Below, piece after piece: positions 49,544-58,838 of a stretch of 64,000 nt of DNA (within the stretch, counting starts at the first letter, position 1; each line of letters begins with the position of its first letter). The notes below the pieces were generated by a model that made no database searches, was not told where the DNA came from, and saw only the letters and a program-made list of their open reading frames with translations. Source of the stretch: Clostridiales bacterium (GTDB lineage: Bacteria > Bacillota > Clostridia > Oscillospirales > Oscillospiraceae); NCBI GenBank assembly GCA_019415645.1, contig DXYV01000007.1, positions 1 to 64,000 of the forward strand, read 5' to 3'. Position numbers and translations under genes: made by a program.

Positions 49544-50391
49544 TCTGAACCACCCCCATTGGGCATAGGAAGGTGCTCCAAATCATCCCAGGTCATATTG
49601 GCCGCCTCAATATCCGCCCAGGTCAACGCATAACTCTCCAGCGCCGCCCAGCTGATAATCGCGGACCAGTGGATTTTGCCCGTGCCAAGCGAGATGGTGT
49701 CTCCACTGCGCATAACTGCTGAGAGCAGTACAGTCGCATCGACCGCACCGTCTTCTGCTGTGCAGGTGAAGACCAGGCTGTCCAAGGCATCCTGCAGATC
49801 CGGGAAAGGGCCATGCGGATTGATATAATGCGCGGCAATACCTTCGTCGTCCTGCAGAATTACCCAGCCTGTCCCGGCAAGCGATATATTTTCAATTGCG
49901 TTGCTCTGAACCTTCACCACAATGCTCTGGACGCCGTGGGCGCTGGCCATGGTAGCATAGTCGCCCAAAACGATCTGCGCATCAAGATCCACATAGCCGA
50001 ACTGGGTGTTTGCCCATACCTCGACGACATTCATCGAAGCATCTTCGACACCCTTCCAAAAAGCCAGCAGATTCTGCAGCAACAGAGCCAGCTGTTCATC
50101 GGTCGGTTTGTCTGTGAGTTGCCAGATCGTATTGGTCGTGCCATCCGCATGGGTAATGTTGATAGGGGTATAAGTAATAGGGCGTTCATATTGCTGATAC
50201 AAGCTAACCAGGTACTCCATGGCTTGCGTTACCCGATTGAGGTCGGCGGCGTTGTAGGCCCCCCGCACGCAGGCGGCCCACTCCGCGCGCTCGTCCTCAG
50301 TCATGCCGTTGTAGCCTTTTTCGCGCAGTGCCCGCCAGCGCTCGACATCCGCAGCAGTCCGGTCGAAAACAAGCGTATCGAGAACTGACAT
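49540..50391 (-). CDS. phage baseplate protein, paralogue 2 (YmfQ-like position)
   Basis: A 283-residue protein with an N-terminal part (VLDTLVFDRTAADVERWRAL, EYLVSLYQQYERPITYTP) typical of tail proteins of this phage group and a C-terminal domain duplicated in the gene downstream. Located three bp after the large baseplate protein. Exact function unknown. Confidence 0.6.
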   Translation of the reverse strand: MSVLDTLVFDRTAADVERWRALREKGYNGMTEDERAEWAACVRGAYNAADLNRVTQAMEYLVSLYQQYERPITYTPINITHADGTTNTIWQLTDKPTDEQLALLLQNLLAFWKGVEDASMNVVEVWANTQFGYVDLDAQIVLGDYATMASAHGVQSIVVKVQSNAIENISLAGTGWVILQDDEGIAAHYINPHGPFPDLQDALDSLVFTCTAEDGAVDATVLLSAVMRSGDTISLGTGKIHWSAIISWAALESYALTWADIEAANMTWDDLEHLPMPNGGGSE

Positions 50392-50394
50392 GCG

Positions 50395-51858
50395 CTAAAC
50401 CCCCTTTGATTCACTGCTATACACTACAGTGTTGGAAAGCTTGATCTCCATTTTTGCGAGATTGCCGGTGTTCGCAGAGCCCCAGCTGTTGGGTATGGTC
50501 AAGCAATCGCCAAGTTTCTCGCCGTTATAAACGATTTTGGCCTTATTGGTATTCCGGCGCGAATAGTATTCATAGACGCGTTGTGCCACGGCCTGCGCGA
50601 TCGCGGGAGAAACCAGTGTGGCGTCGGAGATTTTCTTTATGTTCTGTTTATCAGTTGCCGTGACATCTGGGTTGGACACTGAGAAGATCTCCTCCGTGTC
50701 CTCATACTTCGTGCCATTGATAGTCACGGTACCATTGGTGGAGGCCGTGTATGTGTGGGCCACGACTTGGACCTGGGTCACGATTGCATCTGTATTTACT
50801 GTCGTCCCCAGGAAAGTCTGATTTGCAGATATTACTTTCGGCTCGACACCCGGAGTGAAGATCCGGATCGACGCCCGTCCGTCCGTGGAAGCGCATTCTC
50901 CCCAGGCAAACAGGACCTGCTGAAGGGCGGACCGGCGGGTCCCGGATTTGATGATGCCGGTCAATTGCATATCCTGGACATCGGCATCGAACTCTACTTC
51001 GAAAGGCGACGCCAATTCTACGACCAGGGCTTTGGCGCTCGCGGCGGTATATACGCCTCCGCCAAAGGGGATATCTCCCAAAACACCAATAGCATCACAA
51101 CAGGTGATGGGGTAGATCCGGCGTGATTTCCTGCTGTAGGAGGATACATAGTACACGCCGATCAGTCTGTCATCGTTGCTGATCTCCACCGGCTGCTTTA
51201 ACTGGAACATGAAATCAACATCTTCCCGGCTGTCCAGCGTCCAGTTCAGCGTGGAGCTGGGGAGTTCTGTGGAGATAAGGTTCATCTCATTGACGGCCGA
51301 AGCGGACCGCAATTCAGACATCCCGAAGGACCGGTGCAAGCCGAAAATAATGTGGTCGATCTTGGCGTACCGATAAGGCAGGTTCGTCTTTTTGATCGTG
51401 ATCACCAGCTTGTCATAGCTGGTGACCTTCTTTTGGCAGAAGTACTCGACCGCATCGGGAGTGAAGTCGGCGTCTTCCCGCAAAACATCCTGCTGATACC
51501 ACTTGATATTGAGAGCCGAACAAAATCCGCCCGTGGGCGTATCAAATCGGAACGATATACCCACGGAGGAGTATTGCTCGTCGAACACTATGGTAATGAC
51601 GGGCTCCTGTCCTGAAGCGAAGGAGCCGTCCGCCCCGCTCATTTCGGTGGACCAGAAGGCCGGCTCTATCTCTTCGGCGAGAATGAAGGTCCCGTCAAGC
51701 CCCCATTGATTTAGTTCACAGGTAAGGGCTGGCGCTTCCGATGTCCCAAATGGCAATTGCGTAGGATCGGTGAAGCCTTGAGAAGAAGGCGCGGAAACTG
51801 CTGCGTCCGTGTCGGCGCCGGGGGCGATGTCTTTATAAAGCAGGGTCGTCTTACTCAT
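50395..51858 (-). CDS. phage baseplate/tail hub protein
   Basis: A 487-residue protein after the distal tail-like gene. Beta-rich, with segments TITVFDEQYSSVGISFRFDTP-like (ITIVFDEQYSSVGISF) and a hub-like part around YYVSSYSRKSRRIYPITCCD. Overlaps the preceding gene by four bases. Position between Dit-like and receptor genes fits a Tal/hub role; no direct family match is asserted. Confidence 0.55.
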   Translation of the reverse strand: MSKTTLLYKDIAPGADTDAAVSAPSSQGFTDPTQLPFGTSEAPALTCELNQWGLDGTFILAEEIEPAFWSTEMSGADGSFASGQEPVITIVFDEQYSSVGISFRFDTPTGGFCSALNIKWYQQDVLREDADFTPDAVEYFCQKKVTSYDKLVITIKKTNLPYRYAKIDHIIFGLHRSFGMSELRSASAVNEMNLISTELPSSTLNWTLDSREDVDFMFQLKQPVEISNDDRLIGVYYVSSYSRKSRRIYPITCCDAIGVLGDIPFGGGVYTAASAKALVVELASPFEVEFDADVQDMQLTGIIKSGTRRSALQQVLFAWGECASTDGRASIRIFTPGVEPKVISANQTFLGTTVNTDAIVTQVQVVAHTYTASTNGTVTINGTKYEDTEEIFSVSNPDVTATDKQNIKKISDATLVSPAIAQAVAQRVYEYYSRRNTNKAKIVYNGEKLGDCLTIPNSWGSANTGNLAKMEIKLSNTVVYSSESKGV

Positions 51859-52250
51859 GGCTTCACCTGCGCGTCCATGGGCACGAAGTTGATCTCAATC
51901 TCGCCCCAGTAATTCACGCCGTTGACGACCATCTCTATATCCTGGGATCCGGTTGTGTAGTAGGCCTCATAGGATATAGTAGTTTGACCGTCGGCCGCCT
52001 CCAGCATGACGCTGTCATCAACGGAGTGCTCGACAAGATAGTCCCAGAATTCGTCCAAGCCGGCGTAGTTATCACCGCGGCGAAACACGCGGATCTTGTG
52101 GCCGATGTAGGTTCCAATAATATCCCTGACCATGCGCCCTGCTAAGGCGCGACCGGCGTTCTCTCCATCCAGTACGCTGAAATTTCGATTGTAGGAAGAG
52201 ATGGCCACATCCGCGTCGAACTCTCTTCCATTCAATTTGATGTAACTCAT
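51855..52250 (-). CDS. phage distal tail-like protein
   Basis: A 131-residue protein beginning MSYIKLNGREFDADVAIS, a start seen in short distal-tail or adaptor proteins; ends in NYWGEIEINFVPMDAQ, a tail-type beta motif. The ATG at 52250 is close to the tape-measure stop codon (52252), implying coupling. Position directly after the tape measure supports a Dit role. Confidence 0.65.
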   Translation of the reverse strand: MSYIKLNGREFDADVAISSYNRNFSVLDGENAGRALAGRMVRDIIGTYIGHKIRVFRRGDNYAGLDEFWDYLVEHSVDDSVMLEAADGQTTISYEAYYTTGSQDIEMVVNGVNYWGEIEINFVPMDAQVKP

Positions 52251-52251
52251 A

Positions 52252-54549
52252 TCACTCCTCCACCAGATTGACACCAACACGGTTTGACTCGGCCTTGTTC
52301 AAGCGATAGACGATCTTTCCCAGCACTTCACCGTCCAACACCAGATAGGCCTCACTGTTGCCTCCATATCCGCCTTCCGACAGCGCTTGCTTAAAGGCTT
52401 GCACCATAGTGGCCAAAGGCGTTTCAATGTTTGTGCCGCTCTTCTGGTCACCGAGGACCGCCAGGAATTCCCTGTTGGGCGGGATGACCGCGCCTTTGGC
52501 CAGCCGCGGCAACTTCACCGGCGCGATCTCGCTGATCGGGGGCGGGAAACCCAAAAGAGACCGGATGACATCAAAAGCGGCATTGACCGCCCGAATGAAG
52601 GCGTTGATACCGTCGATGATGAAGTTGATACCGCCCTCCAGCAGGGTCACGATCGTGTTCCAGATGCCGCGGAACACCTCTGTAATTCCATTCCATGCAC
52701 GCGTCCAGTCCGCGGTAAAAACGCCGGAGATGAAAGTAATGACCCCAGAAAGTATCTGAGTAATTGAGGAGGCCAGCCCATCCAGCACCTGGAGTATCGT
52801 CGCGATAAAGTCGTTTACAAATGACCGGATCCATTCAATCAGCCCGGAGATCTTGCCCTGGGTGATCTCGTCCAGCCAAGTCAGGAAAGAGTTGATCGCG
52901 TTCTGCAGCGCCAGCAAGATCGACTGGATGATCATCTGAAGGCCCTGAATCATCAACTGAAGCCCCTGGAGGGTGAGGGACAGGTCCATGGTGAAGATGC
53001 CCTTGAAAAAGTCCAGGAACCCCTGAAGCAGAGTTTTGATCCCGTCCAGCATCAGTTGCCCCTGGCCAAATGCGTTGGTGAATACCAGGAGCAGGCTGGC
53101 GATCGCCGCTACAAGGAGCGGGATCCAGGAGCCAGTCAGCAACGAGATACCGAGGCCGCCCATCAAAAGGCCGGAGACGGTAGTAAGCATATTCTCAAAG
53201 GTCCAGCCGACCTTCAGCGCGTCTTGTATTCCGGTCACGAACATTGTGAGCCCGGATACAATGAGGCCGATCGCGGCTCCCACTTTGCCGAAAGCGATAC
53301 CAAGTCCAGCGGCGAGCATGGCTCCGCCGCTCAACATCTGAAGGAAGTTGTCCAGATTGACTCCGTTCTGCCACGCGTCCCAGGCGCCTTTGACCAGTTC
53401 GATGGCGCCTGTAATGGCCACCAGCAGACCGACAAACATCTTCAGGCCGCCAAGGAAAGAGTCAGAGAGTTTCCACGCCAGCAGTGCGGCGCCAATCAAC
53501 TTTATCCAATTAAGCAGTTTGTCGAAGTCCTGCTCCATATTGGAAGTGTCAAAAGAAAAATCGGGCGCAGTGGCCGCCGCCCCTCCACCACCGGCGCTGG
53601 AGGCGTTGCTGGACAGCTTATTGATTTGGTCAAAACTCGCCAGAGACTTGGAAGCGCCCTTTGCGGCTGATCCTGTCGCCTCAATAGCGGCCGCCTCGTC
53701 ATAGAGGCCCTCAGCGGCATCTTTCGACTGCTCTATCGTGCCGCCAAACAGCATCGAAAGAAATCCGGCGATCGCGGTAACGATTCTGGTGAGAATGTTC
53801 AGAAATGCTGTAAAGGCGGGAATTATCACCTGAAGAATAGGCTGTGCGAGCGTATAAAGCGCGGCGCGGAGCTGAGCCAGAGCGGTGGACGCCTCCCGGT
53901 TTGTGCTGATCAGGTTCCCCATGGTCTTTCTCAGCGCCGCAAACCCCTGGGAGATCAGAGTGAAAATGAGTGCGCTGCGCATCACCTCGCGGAGCCGCAT
54001 CCCGAATCGCTGGACGGACTTCTGCGCCCGATCGACTGCCTTCCCCATCGCGGCCGAAGCCTGGGCACTGGCGCTGGCGGGTTTGGCCAATTCCGTCGCG
54101 AGCGCGCCGGCCCGGTCCTTTGCCGTGGCCAGTTCCTCATTCAGCCGCTTTGTCTCTGCGTCGATAGCGTCCATACGATCCGCGGCGCGGTCAAATTTCT
54201 GCTGGAGGGAGTCAACGACTTTCTGCTGGGAGGAGAGTTCCTTTGTGACGCCGGCCTGTCGCGCTGCGGCGTCCGTATAAGCGGATATGCTGGCGGGGTC
54301 ATTGATGTTTGAGCCGGACAGGGCCGTAGCTACGCGCTGTGACTCGTCCTGCAGGGCGGCCAGTTTTGCCTTTGCCGCATCCAGCTGAGCACCGAGGTCA
54401 GCGACCTGCTTGGCGATCGGGAGGCGCTTGTTGGACGATTTTTGAATCTGCGCCTCCAGCCGCTCGACTTTTTTATTCGCCGCCGCAAGATCTTTTTCCA
54501 GGTCCGCATTATCCAATTTGGTGCTGTAGGTAATAGAACCGTCAGCCAC
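52252..54549 (-). CDS. phage tail tape measure protein
   Basis: A 765-residue protein. Residues 1-170 are a long coiled coil (AAANKKVERLEAQIQKSSNK, AALQDESQRVATA); the middle has several hydrophobic segments (LAQPILQVIIPAFTAFLNIL, AIAGFLSMLFGG, GGAMLAAGLGIAFG). The C-terminus is less hydrophobic with REFLAVLGDQKSGTNIETPL, the conserved tape-measure ending of many phages. Length implies a tail near 100 nm by the usual rule, which is inference. Confidence 0.93.
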   Translation of the reverse strand: MADGSITYSTKLDNADLEKDLAAANKKVERLEAQIQKSSNKRLPIAKQVADLGAQLDAAKAKLAALQDESQRVATALSGSNINDPASISAYTDAAARQAGVTKELSSQQKVVDSLQQKFDRAADRMDAIDAETKRLNEELATAKDRAGALATELAKPASASAQASAAMGKAVDRAQKSVQRFGMRLREVMRSALIFTLISQGFAALRKTMGNLISTNREASTALAQLRAALYTLAQPILQVIIPAFTAFLNILTRIVTAIAGFLSMLFGGTIEQSKDAAEGLYDEAAAIEATGSAAKGASKSLASFDQINKLSSNASSAGGGGAAATAPDFSFDTSNMEQDFDKLLNWIKLIGAALLAWKLSDSFLGGLKMFVGLLVAITGAIELVKGAWDAWQNGVNLDNFLQMLSGGAMLAAGLGIAFGKVGAAIGLIVSGLTMFVTGIQDALKVGWTFENMLTTVSGLLMGGLGISLLTGSWIPLLVAAIASLLLVFTNAFGQGQLMLDGIKTLLQGFLDFFKGIFTMDLSLTLQGLQLMIQGLQMIIQSILLALQNAINSFLTWLDEITQGKISGLIEWIRSFVNDFIATILQVLDGLASSITQILSGVITFISGVFTADWTRAWNGITEVFRGIWNTIVTLLEGGINFIIDGINAFIRAVNAAFDVIRSLLGFPPPISEIAPVKLPRLAKGAVIPPNREFLAVLGDQKSGTNIETPLATMVQAFKQALSEGGYGGNSEAYLVLDGEVLGKIVYRLNKAESNRVGVNLVEE

Positions 54550-54560
54550 AGAGCGTCACC

Positions 54561-55118
54561 TCACTTCTTGCCCAGCCATGCATCGATCACTGCGTTTTCT
54601 GCTTCAGTGAACGGGGTCTTGATGTCAACAAGGTCCCGGTTATTTTGATACCACTCCCGGTCAGCCTTATCCAGGGGCTTGCCTTTGGCTTTCAACAACC
54701 GGATACGGACGATCTGCGCGAAAAGGCAGTCCCCGATTTCGTAGTACGCAGAGATGAAAGTCCACCAATGGAGATACTTCAACTCCCGAATTTCTGTTCC
54801 GATGACCCGATTTATTGGGGCCACGATATATTTGAAGTCCTGCTCCCAATCCATCAGCTTGGGGGCGGGGCGCTGATTTCTTTCATCTGATCCGCAGTTG
54901 ATGAACCAGATGCACTGTTCTATGGCCTCCTGATAGGCGTCCGCTGGTATGTCCTCAAAGTCCGGATAGAATATGCGGAGCATGACTTCCGCCCTCTCTT
55001 CTCCAGTGAGTTCGGGATCCACAAGCGCAACGCAAATATCCAGGATGGCCCGGTAGTCAGAACGAATGGAGTACTCCCGTCCAGCCACATATGCAGTTTT
55101 TGGAAGAGAGTACTCCAT
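54561..55118 (-). CDS. phage Gp15-family tail assembly protein
   Basis: A 185-residue protein of the Gp15 family (bacteriophage A118-type), which acts with the upstream gene as a tail assembly chaperone pair. WWTFISAYYEIGDC, KPLDKADREWYQNN and the C-terminal IDAWLGKK are characteristic. The ATG at 55118 has AGGAGGAACGAT upstream; the frame is open upstream to 55241 in overlap with the preceding gene. Confidence 0.82.
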   Translation of the reverse strand: MEYSLPKTAYVAGREYSIRSDYRAILDICVALVDPELTGEERAEVMLRIFYPDFEDIPADAYQEAIEQCIWFINCGSDERNQRPAPKLMDWEQDFKYIVAPINRVIGTEIRELKYLHWWTFISAYYEIGDCLFAQIVRIRLLKAKGKPLDKADREWYQNNRDLVDIKTPFTEAENAVIDAWLGKK

Positions 55119-55129
55119 ATCGTTCCTCC

Positions 55130-55546
55130 TCAACGATGGTATTTCTTCAGGTACTTTTCCACCCGCGGACGAGAGGATTTTACCTGTTTCGACATCTCCT
55201 CCGGAACCGTATCGATTACCGCGAGGAGGAAATTGGTCCACAGGGGCAGGCCCTCCGCCATCGCGTAGGTGCTGATCCCCTGGAACAGAGCTGCAGCGGT
55301 GCCGCTTCCGAAGAGATTATCGATGCCGGCACAGACATCGGCGTCCCTCTGCTTGGCATACTCGAAGAACGCGGTGTTGTCTGTGAACTTCTTGTCCTTA
55401 TCCGCCTCATACTTCTCCGCACAGGAGACGAAGAAGTCGTACAGGCTGGAGACGAAATTCACATCGGTGGGATTATAGGAGATCTCCGCAGCACCATCAT
55501 TGACCGAAAAAGTTTTTACTCCGGTCGAAAACTTCAGCGCATTCAT
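55130..55546 (-). CDS. phage tail assembly chaperone-like protein
   Basis: A 138-residue, mostly helical protein (DUF6673-like) between the tail tube and Gp15 genes, the usual position of the first tail assembly chaperone. It ends RVEKYLKKYHR, 11 bp before the Gp15 start. A frameshift into the -1 frame could fuse the two products; see findings. Confidence 0.7.
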   Translation of the reverse strand: MNALKFSTGVKTFSVNDGAAEISYNPTDVNFVSSLYDFFVSCAEKYEADKDKKFTDNTAFFEYAKQRDADVCAGIDNLFGSGTAAALFQGISTYAMAEGLPLWTNFLLAVIDTVPEEMSKQVKSSRPRVEKYLKKYHR

Positions 55547-55561
55547 AAATCGGACCTCCTA

Positions 55562-56083
55562 TTATGCGGTTTCAGGCGTGAAGACCACGCCAGTGCCGGA
55601 AATAGCGGCCGTTCCCTTGGTGCGGGTTCCTCCGAAGGTGATATCCAGCGGCATACCCACATTGGCGCTCCCACCTAAAGACGCCGGCTTTACCAGGCAA
55701 GACGCATACCGCTCAGCGAAAACGGCGGTATCAGCGGTGCCGGCGTAAGCATGTACGACCAGCAGATCGTTGTTGGCCATAGCCGCCACATCCTGGTCCC
55801 GGATAGACTGATTCCAGATTTTTACCTGTGCCTTGTCTCCGGCGTCCAGTTCACAGGGCTCGAAAGTCTGCGTGACAATGGGCTTGTTCAGCGTCGTATA
55901 GACCTCGCCGAAAATATCGGTCTTGCTCTCCTCGTTGAAGTCATACTCCATCGAGCTCTCCTCAACGCGCTTTCCGATAGGGCTCCACACCGGCTCGTCA
56001 GCGTCTCCCGTGTTCAGATACAGGATCAGCAGTTTGCGGTCTACAACCTGGCCGGCCGTGGTGTTGAAAGTTAAATCAGCCAT
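55562..56083 (-). CDS. phage major tail tube protein
   Basis: A 173-residue protein, beta-rich, with SSMEYDFNEESKTDIFGEVY and an N-terminal LLILYLNTGDADEPVWSPIGKRVEESS segment typical of the tail-tube proteins of this phage group. It overlaps the tail terminator gene by 13 bases and is the expected size for a siphovirus tube subunit. Confidence 0.82.
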   Translation of the reverse strand: MADLTFNTTAGQVVDRKLLILYLNTGDADEPVWSPIGKRVEESSMEYDFNEESKTDIFGEVYTTLNKPIVTQTFEPCELDAGDKAQVKIWNQSIRDQDVAAMANNDLLVVHAYAGTADTAVFAERYASCLVKPASLGGSANVGMPLDITFGGTRTKGTAAISGTGVVFTPETA

Positions 56084-56529
56084 TTATTTTCCTCCTTGAA
56101 AACTCGAACGAATTGCACGGATAACTGCACAACATAAACAGCTGTGCCCTCTTCATCCGCCTGGTAGAGCGTTCCGTTTTGGGCCGTGATACGCTCTGAG
56201 CGCGGGTCATCACCGAAGATCGGCGCGATACCGGAGACCGACTGCGCTTGTGCCCACTCCTGAAGATCTACAATCCAGTCGGCATTGGCCTCGGCGCCTT
56301 CCTCGTCCCCTGGGGCTTTTTCAAACACATAGTACAGCGCGAAGTTATACTGGTTTGTCACGGTGGTGCAGCCGGTGATGTCCCGCCGGCGCGAGACCTC
56401 TACAAGTCCGTCGGGCAGGATCCCGCCGGTACCAGGAACTTTGTCGGTATAGTCCACACGAAAATTCGTGAGGATATCAAATTGCGGGAAAGTAGCCAGC
56501 CACTTCTTTACTTGCTCCAGAGCCGTCAT
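56071..56529 (-). CDS. phage tail terminator / minor capsid-type protein
   Basis: A 152-residue protein (phage minor capsid protein PF12691-like) with PGTGGILPDGLVEVSRRRDI and VVQLSVQFVRVFKEENKW. It overlaps the neighbouring genes at both ends. Members of the family cap the tail tube at the head side. Confidence 0.75.
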   Translation of the reverse strand: MTALEQVKKWLATFPQFDILTNFRVDYTDKVPGTGGILPDGLVEVSRRRDITGCTTVTNQYNFALYYVFEKAPGDEEGAEANADWIVDLQEWAQAQSVSGIAPIFGDDPRSERITAQNGTLYQADEEGTAVYVVQLSVQFVRVFKEENKWLI

Positions 56530-56996
56530 CTGCTATCGGGCCTCCTTCTGATGTATCTCTTGAGATCTTCAAGCATGGCCCGTCCTTCCTTGGCCATGAG
56601 GCGGCGCCCCCAGAAAGGGCCTGCCTCCGGGTTCTTGGAGGCCGTATAGGTCAGCGGACGATCTGTGGCCTTCAGCTGGGCACCCCTGGGCCACCGCGGT
56701 CCCACGCCGGGGATCACGGCAGGACCTTTCCCGGTAGCCGCATTCACCATTATTTTGCCCTCATGCAGATACCTGGCGTATCTCGTAAAGGTGTTGATCT
56801 CCGGGCGTCTGACCGGGGACTGCGCTACAGTCAGTTTTATCGTGGCCCCGGTCCTGTACGGCATATACTTCGTGATCCGGCGAAGGACATTTGCCGTGTG
56901 GAACTGCTGCACATCTCCGCTCCGGTCGAGGCCCTTCCTGCGCATGATCTCCGCTACGGGCCTGGTGTTGACTTTGATGGTACCGACAATAGACAT
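56526..56996 (-). CDS. phage minor capsid protein (Minor_capsid_2-like)
   Basis: A 156-residue protein with MPYRTGATIKLTVAQSPV and YARYLHEGKIMVN, the block that defines Minor_capsid_2, and a basic C-terminus (DLKRYIRRRPDSR). Likely a head-tail connector of the HK97-gp10 type. It lies one base after the next-upstream gene. Confidence 0.82.
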   Translation of the reverse strand: MSIVGTIKVNTRPVAEIMRRKGLDRSGDVQQFHTANVLRRITKYMPYRTGATIKLTVAQSPVRRPEINTFTRYARYLHEGKIMVNAATGKGPAVIPGVGPRWPRGAQLKATDRPLTYTASKNPEAGPFWGRRLMAKEGRAMLEDLKRYIRRRPDSR

Positions 56997-56997
56997 C

Positions 56998-57372
56998 TCA
57001 GCCCCCCGCTTCCGTGTGGATGACTACGCCGTTGAAGTACTTTGGATCCACATATTTCACCACGACCAGGCCTGGCGTGGTGACGGGCACCAGGGCGGCC
57101 CAGGCCTCACGAGTCGTGATCTCCGGCCCTTCGCCCAGCTGCACCTTGTCCCCCACGGCCACCGGTATTTCAGGCCCTGGGATCACGAGGAGAAAGCTGT
57201 TTGCCTCAGTACTGCCGGTTTTGTCCACATTCTGAGTTTTCTTGAAGTCCAGGAAGGCATTTTTGAAGACCCTGCGCGTGTAGGTGGATTTTCCGTCCCA
57301 GTGGTACACCGTTACCGTCTGATTACATAGGCGATAACTGACAGGGCAACTGCGGCGCCTGATCGGGATCAT
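56998..57372 (-). CDS. phage minor capsid protein (Minor_capsid_1-like)
   Basis: A 124-residue protein, beta-rich, with VTVYHWDGKSTYTRRVF and VDKTGSTEANSFLLVIPG. This order of residues fits Minor_capsid_1, a stopper-like head completion protein. Overlaps the head-tail connector gene by four bases. Confidence 0.8.
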   Translation of the reverse strand: MIPIRRRSCPVSYRLCNQTVTVYHWDGKSTYTRRVFKNAFLDFKKTQNVDKTGSTEANSFLLVIPGPEIPVAVGDKVQLGEGPEITTREAWAALVPVTTPGLVVVKYVDPKYFNGVVIHTEAGG

Positions 57373-57734
57373 CCGCCCACCCCCCGATAAATATCGAGGT
57401 AGAGGGAGGCGGCCCGGTACAAGGTCTTCGATTGCCCTTTTTCGGATAGATCTATCGCGGTGCCTATGTTCGTACCGTAGCTGGTAGAAACACTCCCCAC
57501 GGACGCCGACTGAATCGGCCCGCCGTCGCCGTTAAGAGCCAGGTCAAAACCGTGAAGTGCTTCAGCCATAGCGCAGATGGCCATGTCCTCTGCACCCGGC
57601 TCCGGAGCGGACACAGTGTAGATCCTCTTATACCGGCGGAGCTGGGCAGATGCCCGCGCCTCCACCTCAGGCCACTCCGCGGAGGAGATGGCGCCGCCGT
57701 GGTATTCGGCAGTATAGAATTCATAAGTGACCAT
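57369..57734 (-). CDS. phage head-tail connector protein
   Basis: A 121-residue protein, largely helical (SAEWPEVEARASAQLRRYKR, EDMAICAMAEALHGFDLAL) like the gp6/gp15-type adaptors of HK97-like heads. The ATG at 57734 follows GGGGGCG; the frame upstream to 57860 overlaps a separate small gene. Confidence 0.75.
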   Translation of the reverse strand: MVTYEFYTAEYHGGAISSAEWPEVEARASAQLRRYKRIYTVSAPEPGAEDMAICAMAEALHGFDLALNGDGGPIQSASVGSVSTSYGTNIGTAIDLSEKGQSKTLYRAASLYLDIYRGVGG

Positions 57735-57748
57735 GGCGGCGCCCCCTC

Positions 57749-57913
57749 TTATTCCGTAGCTTCCTGTTCCGTCTTGGGACCTTCGGTGTTGGGATGCTTC
57801 TCCTGCAGGTGCTTGGAGAGAGCCGCCTCGCTCTTGTACTCCTTGCCACAAGCAGGGCAAACATACTTTTCATCGGGGACCCTGCTGGGGAAAATCAGTC
57901 CGATAGTTCTCAT
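57749..57913 (-). CDS. small phage protein with C2H2 zinc finger
   Basis: A 54-residue product too short for most gene callers. It contains a classical zinc finger, CPACGKEYKSEAALSKHLQE followed by KH (Cys-X2-Cys-X12-His-X4-His), near residues 19-40, then an acidic tail. GAGGCCGCCA upstream of the ATG at 57913 is a fair ribosome-binding site. It lies between the major capsid gene and the head-tail connector, on the same strand. Confidence 0.8.
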   Translation of the reverse strand: MRTIGLIFPSRVPDEKYVCPACGKEYKSEAALSKHLQEKHPNTEGPKTEQEATE

Positions 57914-57924
57914 TGGCGGCCTCC

Positions 57925-58812
57925 TTAAGTGCTCGCGGCCTTGTGGTGCAGATAGATGCCTGCGACTTTGTTCTCGTAGGCATCCGCAATACCCACATTG
58001 CGGTACCCGAACTTATAGGCATCCGCGTCCTGGTTGACATCAGGAGTGATGATCTTGGGCGCGATGTGCTTGGGGAACTGGATGACGGCGGACTTCTCGA
58101 TGATCATGAAGTTGATGTCCGCACCGGTGGTTGCGGTCTTAATGTAACCGCCAGCCTCCTCGCCGGTGGTGGAACCGTCGTACTGATCGATGGCGGTATA
58201 GAACCGGGTCTGGGGCACCTTCTGAATGCCGGCAAAGTTCTTCAGAACTTCCTTGCTCTTCGTGGTGTCCATATCCTCGATCAGGCCGTACAGGGTGGGC
58301 GTAATGAACAGATAGCGGTTGTTGGCGTCAACCTCGTCCTCGTCCATCTTGCTCATACCAGCACGGATGGCCGCAATGACATCCGCACCGGTGGAAAGAG
58401 TGGCCCCGGCAGAGATCTTGGAAATGCCAGAAGTACCGGCATAGGTAGCGAACCGGAAGGCGTCGATCTCCGGAGCGACCTTAGTCCGGAGGAACTCACC
58501 GGCGAGCTGGCCAAACGCGATGCCGGCAGTCTCCAGGTTATCCATGTTGTCCACCTGGAACATACGGCCGCGGTCGAAGTTACACTTCACCGTCTCGTTG
58601 GTCAGGGTCACATCGCCCTTGACATACCCACCATTGCGGGAGTAGTCGCCCAGGCCCTGCATGGAGATCTTGGGGATGATCAGCTCGTTGTAGTTGGCGC
58701 CCTGCCGCACGAGTTCGGGATTGCCGTCCAGAACGGAGGTCACGGACGCGACTTTGTAGATCTTGTCCAGAATGGGGACAAAAGTCTTTGCGAGAGTAAT
58801 AGCGTTTGCCAT
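57925..58812 (-). CDS. phage major capsid protein
   Basis: A 295-residue HK97-fold-type coat protein. It begins ANAITLAKTFVPILDKIYK and contains VTLTNETVKCNFDRGRMFQVD (N-arm) and ADAYENKVAGIYLHHK at the end. Large product directly after the Gp20 scaffold gene, the usual order. AAGGAG precedes the ATG. Confidence 0.92.
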   Translation of the reverse strand: MANAITLAKTFVPILDKIYKVASVTSVLDGNPELVRQGANYNELIIPKISMQGLGDYSRNGGYVKGDVTLTNETVKCNFDRGRMFQVDNMDNLETAGIAFGQLAGEFLRTKVAPEIDAFRFATYAGTSGISKISAGATLSTGADVIAAIRAGMSKMDEDEVDANNRYLFITPTLYGLIEDMDTTKSKEVLKNFAGIQKVPQTRFYTAIDQYDGSTTGEEAGGYIKTATTGADINFMIIEKSAVIQFPKHIAPKIITPDVNQDADAYKFGYRNVGIADAYENKVAGIYLHHKAAST

Positions 58813-58838
58813 TTACTGGTCTCCTTTCATCAAATGGC

